Shown here piece after piece: positions 61,091 through 64,000 of a DNA stretch of 64,000 nucleotides (position 1 is its first letter; each line of letters begins with the position of its first letter). The translations under genes were made by a program, and so were the position numbers. The stretch covers positions 1 through 64,000 of the forward strand of contig CABRFZ010000010.1 of NCBI GenBank assembly GCA_902470365.1, in the 5' to 3' direction. The notes under the pieces are model-generated. The model made no database searches and was not told where the DNA came from. It saw only the letters and a program-made list of their open reading frames with translations. Source of the stretch: an uncultured Collinsella sp. (lineage in GTDB: Bacteria > Actinomycetota > Coriobacteriia > Coriobacteriales > Coriobacteriaceae).

Positions 61091-61301
61091 GCATAGAGAG
61101 GGCGCAAAAACAGGGTTTTTGACACGCTTTATGCATTCGAGTTGTGGAAAACTCCTGTTGAGAGGATGTGAGTTTTACGCAATTGACGTGCGCCTTTTAA
61201 GTAAAACCGCAGGTCGCGATTTGCTCGGGGTACTATGCAGCGCGATCGAATCACACGCAGCTCAAACGCAGCAAAAACGCACTACGGAGGTTTCCAGCTA
61301 C

Positions 61302-62078
61302 ATGAGGATTGATTCACGAAAACCGAAAGCCGCCGCCCTTTCCGCCGCTCTGACCGTGGCACTTTTGGCGGGCGCCGGTGCAACCGATGCCCACGCGGCA
61401 ACACTATCCGATGCGGTCGGATCTACGCCGTCCGAGGCGACGCTGGTGCAGCCCGTCGACTACCGCGGTGACGGTTATGGCTCCATGCAGGAGTGGAACG
61501 CCTCGATGGAGGCCAAGCGCGATTCCCTGGAGATGCGCGCTCAGATCATCATGAATATGTATGGCGACTATGCCACCGATGACGAGCGCGCTGTGCTGCA
61601 GGGCTGTATCGATGGCGCAGGCAGCCTGTTGACGATGGGGGAGGTCGACGCGAAGTCGACCGAGCTCGATGAGCTGCGCACTGCGCTTGAGGATGCCAAG
61701 CGCGAAGCGCTCGAGGCTGCTGCCGCCGAGGCGGAGGCTGCCGAGGCCGCCCAGGCTTCGTACTACAACGCCGGTTACACTTCGTCCTACGCGTCTGCCG
61801 CGTCCTGCGCGAACGGATCGGGCCTGACGCGCTCTACGGGTGTCAATAACTACAACGGGCGCCGCGAGACCTATTACAGCAGCAATGTGCTTTATCACTA
61901 TCGCACGGGCGAATGGACTCAGGATTCTGAGGGCTTTTGGCGTGATTCCGACGGCTATTACGTTGTTGCCGCGGGCGATATGGCCCAGGGCTCGACCTTT
62001 ACGGGCTCCAAGGGTGATTGCAAGGTCTATGACTCCGGCTGCGCTGCCGGAACCACCGACTACTACACCGGTTGGTAA
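61302..62078 (+). CDS. secreted protein with coiled coil and a C-terminal Cys-containing domain
   Basis: A 258-residue exported protein. A signal peptide is clear (basic KPK, then hydrophobic AALTVALLAGAGA, cleavage near AHA-A). Residues about 100-165 form a charged, Ala/Glu-rich helix. The last 85 residues (GVNNYNGRRETYYSS ... VYDSGCAAGTTDYYTGW) resemble a domain seen at the ends of secreted proteins of gut Firmicutes, ending in a DSGC motif similar to cell-wall 3D-type domains. CGGAGG precedes the ATG. No enzyme function is assigned. Confidence 0.75.
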   Translation: MRIDSRKPKAAALSAALTVALLAGAGATDAHAATLSDAVGSTPSEATLVQPVDYRGDGYGSMQEWNASMEAKRDSLEMRAQIIMNMYGDYATDDERAVLQGCIDGAGSLLTMGEVDAKSTELDELRTALEDAKREALEAAAAEAEAAEAAQASYYNAGYTSSYASAASCANGSGLTRSTGVNNYNGRRETYYSSNVLYHYRTGEWTQDSEGFWRDSDGYYVVAAGDMAQGSTFTGSKGDCKVYDSGCAAGTTDYYTGW

Positions 62079-62264
62079 TTTTTCTGCATCACGGATATTT
62101 GGCGGACGGGCGTCTTTACCGAGCTTTAGGGCAACGTAAAGCCGCCCGTTCTTTATGCGCGTCTGAGTTAACAGAGCCCTTACCGTGGCGGTACGCTGGG
62201 CGTATGGATGCGGGGCACACTGGTTCTTGAGAAATAAGGTCTTTCTCTTGGAGGAAGTGGTCTT

Positions 62265-62471
62265 GTGAATGCTCGAGATATTGCCGTTGCCGCCGTCGCG
62301 TTGATGCTTGGCTGCCTTGGTCCCACGGCCGCGCTCGTCGCGGGCATGCTGGGGACATGCGGGGCTGCTCCTATCGTGGCCGGCGCGCTGATCGCAGCCA
62401 CGCTGCTGGGAAGCACCGGTGTTGTCCTTTGCCGCGACGATGAGGACGAGGTTCCGGAGTCGCAACGCTAG
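62265..62471 (+). CDS. small membrane protein, unknown function
   Basis: A 68-residue frame from GTG, with GGAGG about 10 bases upstream. Residues about 6-57 form two Ala/Gly/Leu-rich hydrophobic helices (AVAAVALMLGCLG and PIVAGALIAATLLG), and the C-terminus is acidic (CRDDEDEVPESQR). It lies alone between the secreted protein and a terminator. I do not recognise a family. Confidence 0.55.
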   Translation: MNARDIAVAAVALMLGCLGPTAALVAGMLGTCGAAPIVAGALIAATLLGSTGVVLCRDDEDEVPESQR

Positions 62472-62508
62472 CTGTTGTGAGATTGACCGCCGGTCATAGA
62501 CGAAGATG

Positions 62509-62546
62509 AAAGCCGCCGTAAGGGGAGTGCTCCTTGCGGCGGCTTT
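62509..62546. terminator. two-way terminator
   Basis: AAAGCCGCCG (62509-62518) pairs with CGGCGGCTTT (62537-62546), with further inner pairing, between convergent genes. A/T ends on both sides allow use in both directions. Confidence 0.8.
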
Positions 62547-62579
62547 GCTGTTAAGGCTGTTGAATGCGGCGCGTCGGCG

Positions 62580-63494
62580 CTACCAACTTTTCTCGATATC
62601 GCGAATGCGTCGATAGAGCCATTCGTTTTGCGGTGCCTGGATATCGTGTTTGGCTGCGAGGCGGCAGATGGTGCCCGCGAACTCATCAACCTCGGTTTTG
62701 CGCCTTGCGATGCGGTCTTGAGCCATCGAGGGCATACCGGCGGGGTCGATTCCCTCGATGAGGTGCACCATTTGCGACAGGTCTGCCTCGGTCAGCTCAA
62801 CGCCCTCGGCGTTGGCGACCGCAAGCGTTTCGCGCATGGCGGAAACAAAGCAGCGACGCTGCTCGGAGCCCGGCTCCGTGGCGCTTCCGTAGGTCCCGCC
62901 GTAGGCCATGCAGGTCTGGTTGATGCCGTCGTTGAGCATGAGTTTGGCCCACATGCGGTGGGCGATGTCGTCCTCGACGGTATGGGCGATGCCGCAGCGC
63001 GTATAGAGCTCGTCGATCGCGGTGATGGTTGCGGGGTTCGTGCCGGCCGCCGCGCCAAAGCGGATTTCGCCCGCATTGGTAAAGGTGAGCGCGCCGTTGA
63101 GAAACACGGCGTCCATGCCCTGGCAGATACCAAGAACGGTATGCTCCCAGCCAAAACGTTCGGCAATCTTTTGCTCGCTCGTAATGCCGTTGCACAGCGA
63201 GGCGATGAGCGTGTTGGGTCCCACGACGCGCTCCATAGTCTTGAGTGCTTGGTCGAGACCGGTGGTCTTGACTGTCAGGATGACCAGATCGGCGGGCGTC
63301 GCCTCGCTGGCACGGACGGACGTGAGATCGCAGGGCTTGCCGTTGACGGTGAGCGCGTCGTTCGCATGACGCTCAAAACGGGCATCATCCATGACGTATT
63401 CGACGGCGTCGTTGCCGAGCGCCCGGGCGATCATGCTGCCGTAGAGCAGGCCGACGCCGCCCTTGCCGATAAAGGCGACCTTGTTGATCTGCAT
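62580..63494 (-). CDS. panE: 2-dehydropantoate 2-reductase-family protein
   Basis: A 304-residue NADP-dependent reductase. The Rossmann motif is VAFIGKGGVGLLYG; LVILTVKTTGLDQAL, LCNGITSEQ and the catalytic Lys in HRMWAKLMLNDGINQ fit PanE/ApbA. It would reduce ketopantoate to pantoate for coenzyme A. No other pantothenate gene is near, and the family also holds other 2-keto-acid reductases. ATG 63494 is chosen: GGGGAG is 9 bases upstream, whereas ATG 63503 sits right on that site. Confidence 0.85.
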   Translation of the reverse strand: MQINKVAFIGKGGVGLLYGSMIARALGNDAVEYVMDDARFERHANDALTVNGKPCDLTSVRASEATPADLVILTVKTTGLDQALKTMERVVGPNTLIASLCNGITSEQKIAERFGWEHTVLGICQGMDAVFLNGALTFTNAGEIRFGAAAGTNPATITAIDELYTRCGIAHTVEDDIAHRMWAKLMLNDGINQTCMAYGGTYGSATEPGSEQRRCFVSAMRETLAVANAEGVELTEADLSQMVHLIEGIDPAGMPSMAQDRIARRKTEVDEFAGTICRLAAKHDIQAPQNEWLYRRIRDIEKSW

Positions 63495-63516
63495 GTGAAT
63501 CATCTCCCCATGTAAA

Positions 63517-63539
63517 AGGCGCCCGCGTAAGGGGCGCCT
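63517..63539 (-). terminator. terminator-like hairpin in the panE leader
   Basis: On the minus strand AGGCGCCC pairs with GGGCGCCT, followed by TTTTA, only 14 bases ahead of the panE ribosome-binding site. It could be an attenuator or end an unseen upstream transcript. Confidence 0.5.
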
Positions 63540-63820
63540 GATGGATTGTATGCTGCCAGGGTGATTGGTGGGTGCGCGGGGCGGCTGTTATGAAAAAGAA
63601 ACTATTGCGCTGTGCGCTTATGCCGCGGGGCAGACCGCAAAGACATGCGCGTGGTGATGCCCGGCTCCTTTCATTGGGCTTTTTGCTGATGTTAAAGCGG
63701 TGCCGTGACGGCTCGATTTCTGCTGCGTTACGATACGTTCTCGATTGCGATTCCACGATGTTTCGGCTGCGTGACCATTGTGTTTCGCTTGCCGGGGCGC
63801 TGATGGCGAAGGGAGGGGCC
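63540..63820. other. gene-free divergent region
   Basis: About 280 bases between panE and the aldo/keto reductase. Open frames here have no ribosome-binding site or recognised family. Presumably it holds both promoters, which I could not identify. Confidence 0.4.
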
Positions 63821-64000
63821 GTGCAATACCGTGTTGACCCCAAAAGTGGTAACCGAATATCCGCTCTGGGTCTGGGCTGCATGAGGTTTCCCGGTGCGCC
63901 GGGACACCCCGATGCGAAGACGGCCGATGCCATCATCTCCCGTGCGGTGGAGCAGGGGATTAATTATCTGGACACGGCCTATCTCTATCCCGGCAACGAG
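63821..64000 (+). CDS. aldo/keto reductase, N-terminal part
   Basis: 60 residues run off the window end. ISALGLGCMRFPGAPGH and GINYLDTAYLYPGNE, with the catalytic Asp and Tyr, are the start of the AKR barrel. The GTG at 63821 follows GGGAGG by 4 bases; ATG 63803 in the same frame is an alternative. Members of this branch often carry C-terminal ferredoxin-like clusters, which cannot be seen here. Confidence 0.85.
   Translation, partial: MQYRVDPKSGNRISALGLGCMRFPGAPGHPDAKTADAIISRAVEQGINYLDTAYLYPGNE

Overview
The window is 64 kb of a GC-rich bacterial chromosome. Gene content suggests an anaerobic gut actinobacterium of the Coriobacteriia, most likely Collinsella. The clues are WhiA beside RapZ, the anaerobic ribonucleotide reductase pair nrdD/nrdG, lipoprotein peptide-binding proteins, a permease-ATPase fusion of actinobacterial type, and sialic-acid catabolism. 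The genus is an inference from gene content; no rRNA operon is present to confirm it.

Layout. 0-14 kb holds all three nucleotide-excision-repair genes (the 3' end of uvrB, then uvrA and uvrC) with two flavoproteins, Mrp, an LtaS-like membrane sulfatase, YbaK and MurJ. 14-25 kb is a sialic-acid operon: an Opp/Dpp-type ABC importer resembling SatABCD with a permease-ATPase fusion, an AXE1-type esterase, a degenerate esterase paralogue lacking the serine nucleophile, nanA, a ROK kinase and nanE. 25-32 kb holds rapZ-whiA (no yvcK between them), the glycolytic cluster gap-pgk-tpiA-gpmI, and secG. 32-38 kb is an oppABCDF oligopeptide importer. 38-40.4 kb is a decayed IS110 element lying between two 29-bp inverted arms, followed by a stretch dense in hairpins. 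40.4-46.3 kb holds five tRNA genes, a SpoIIE-type phosphatase, a fused STAS/anti-sigma-kinase protein, and a GH13 alpha-glucosidase. 46.7-52 kb holds nrdD and nrdG with NrdR boxes, then folE-HD protein-folB. 52-64 kb is mixed housekeeping: peptidases, an FKBP next to a stray UreE, a Fur-family regulator, RNase HI, a LysR regulator divergent from metY, a secreted protein, panE and the start of an aldo/keto reductase.

The least explained signal is a set of long, often nested intergenic palindromes (22849-22938, 40122-40246, 49187-49324, 49503-49586, 52726-52761, 54933-54977, 55810-55874). Several carry a GGCCGG(G)ACAT-like or GGGACATGCC-like core. The IS110 copy appears to sit inside the arms of another such palindrome, which fits the known liking of some IS110-family elements for REP-like targets. 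Other notable signals are a 17-codon leader peptide with two cysteines and competing stems ahead of metY, a shared AAAACGTTT operator-like motif ahead of the sialic-acid operon and gap, and a common palindromic A/T tract directly upstream of the -35 box at three tRNA promoters.
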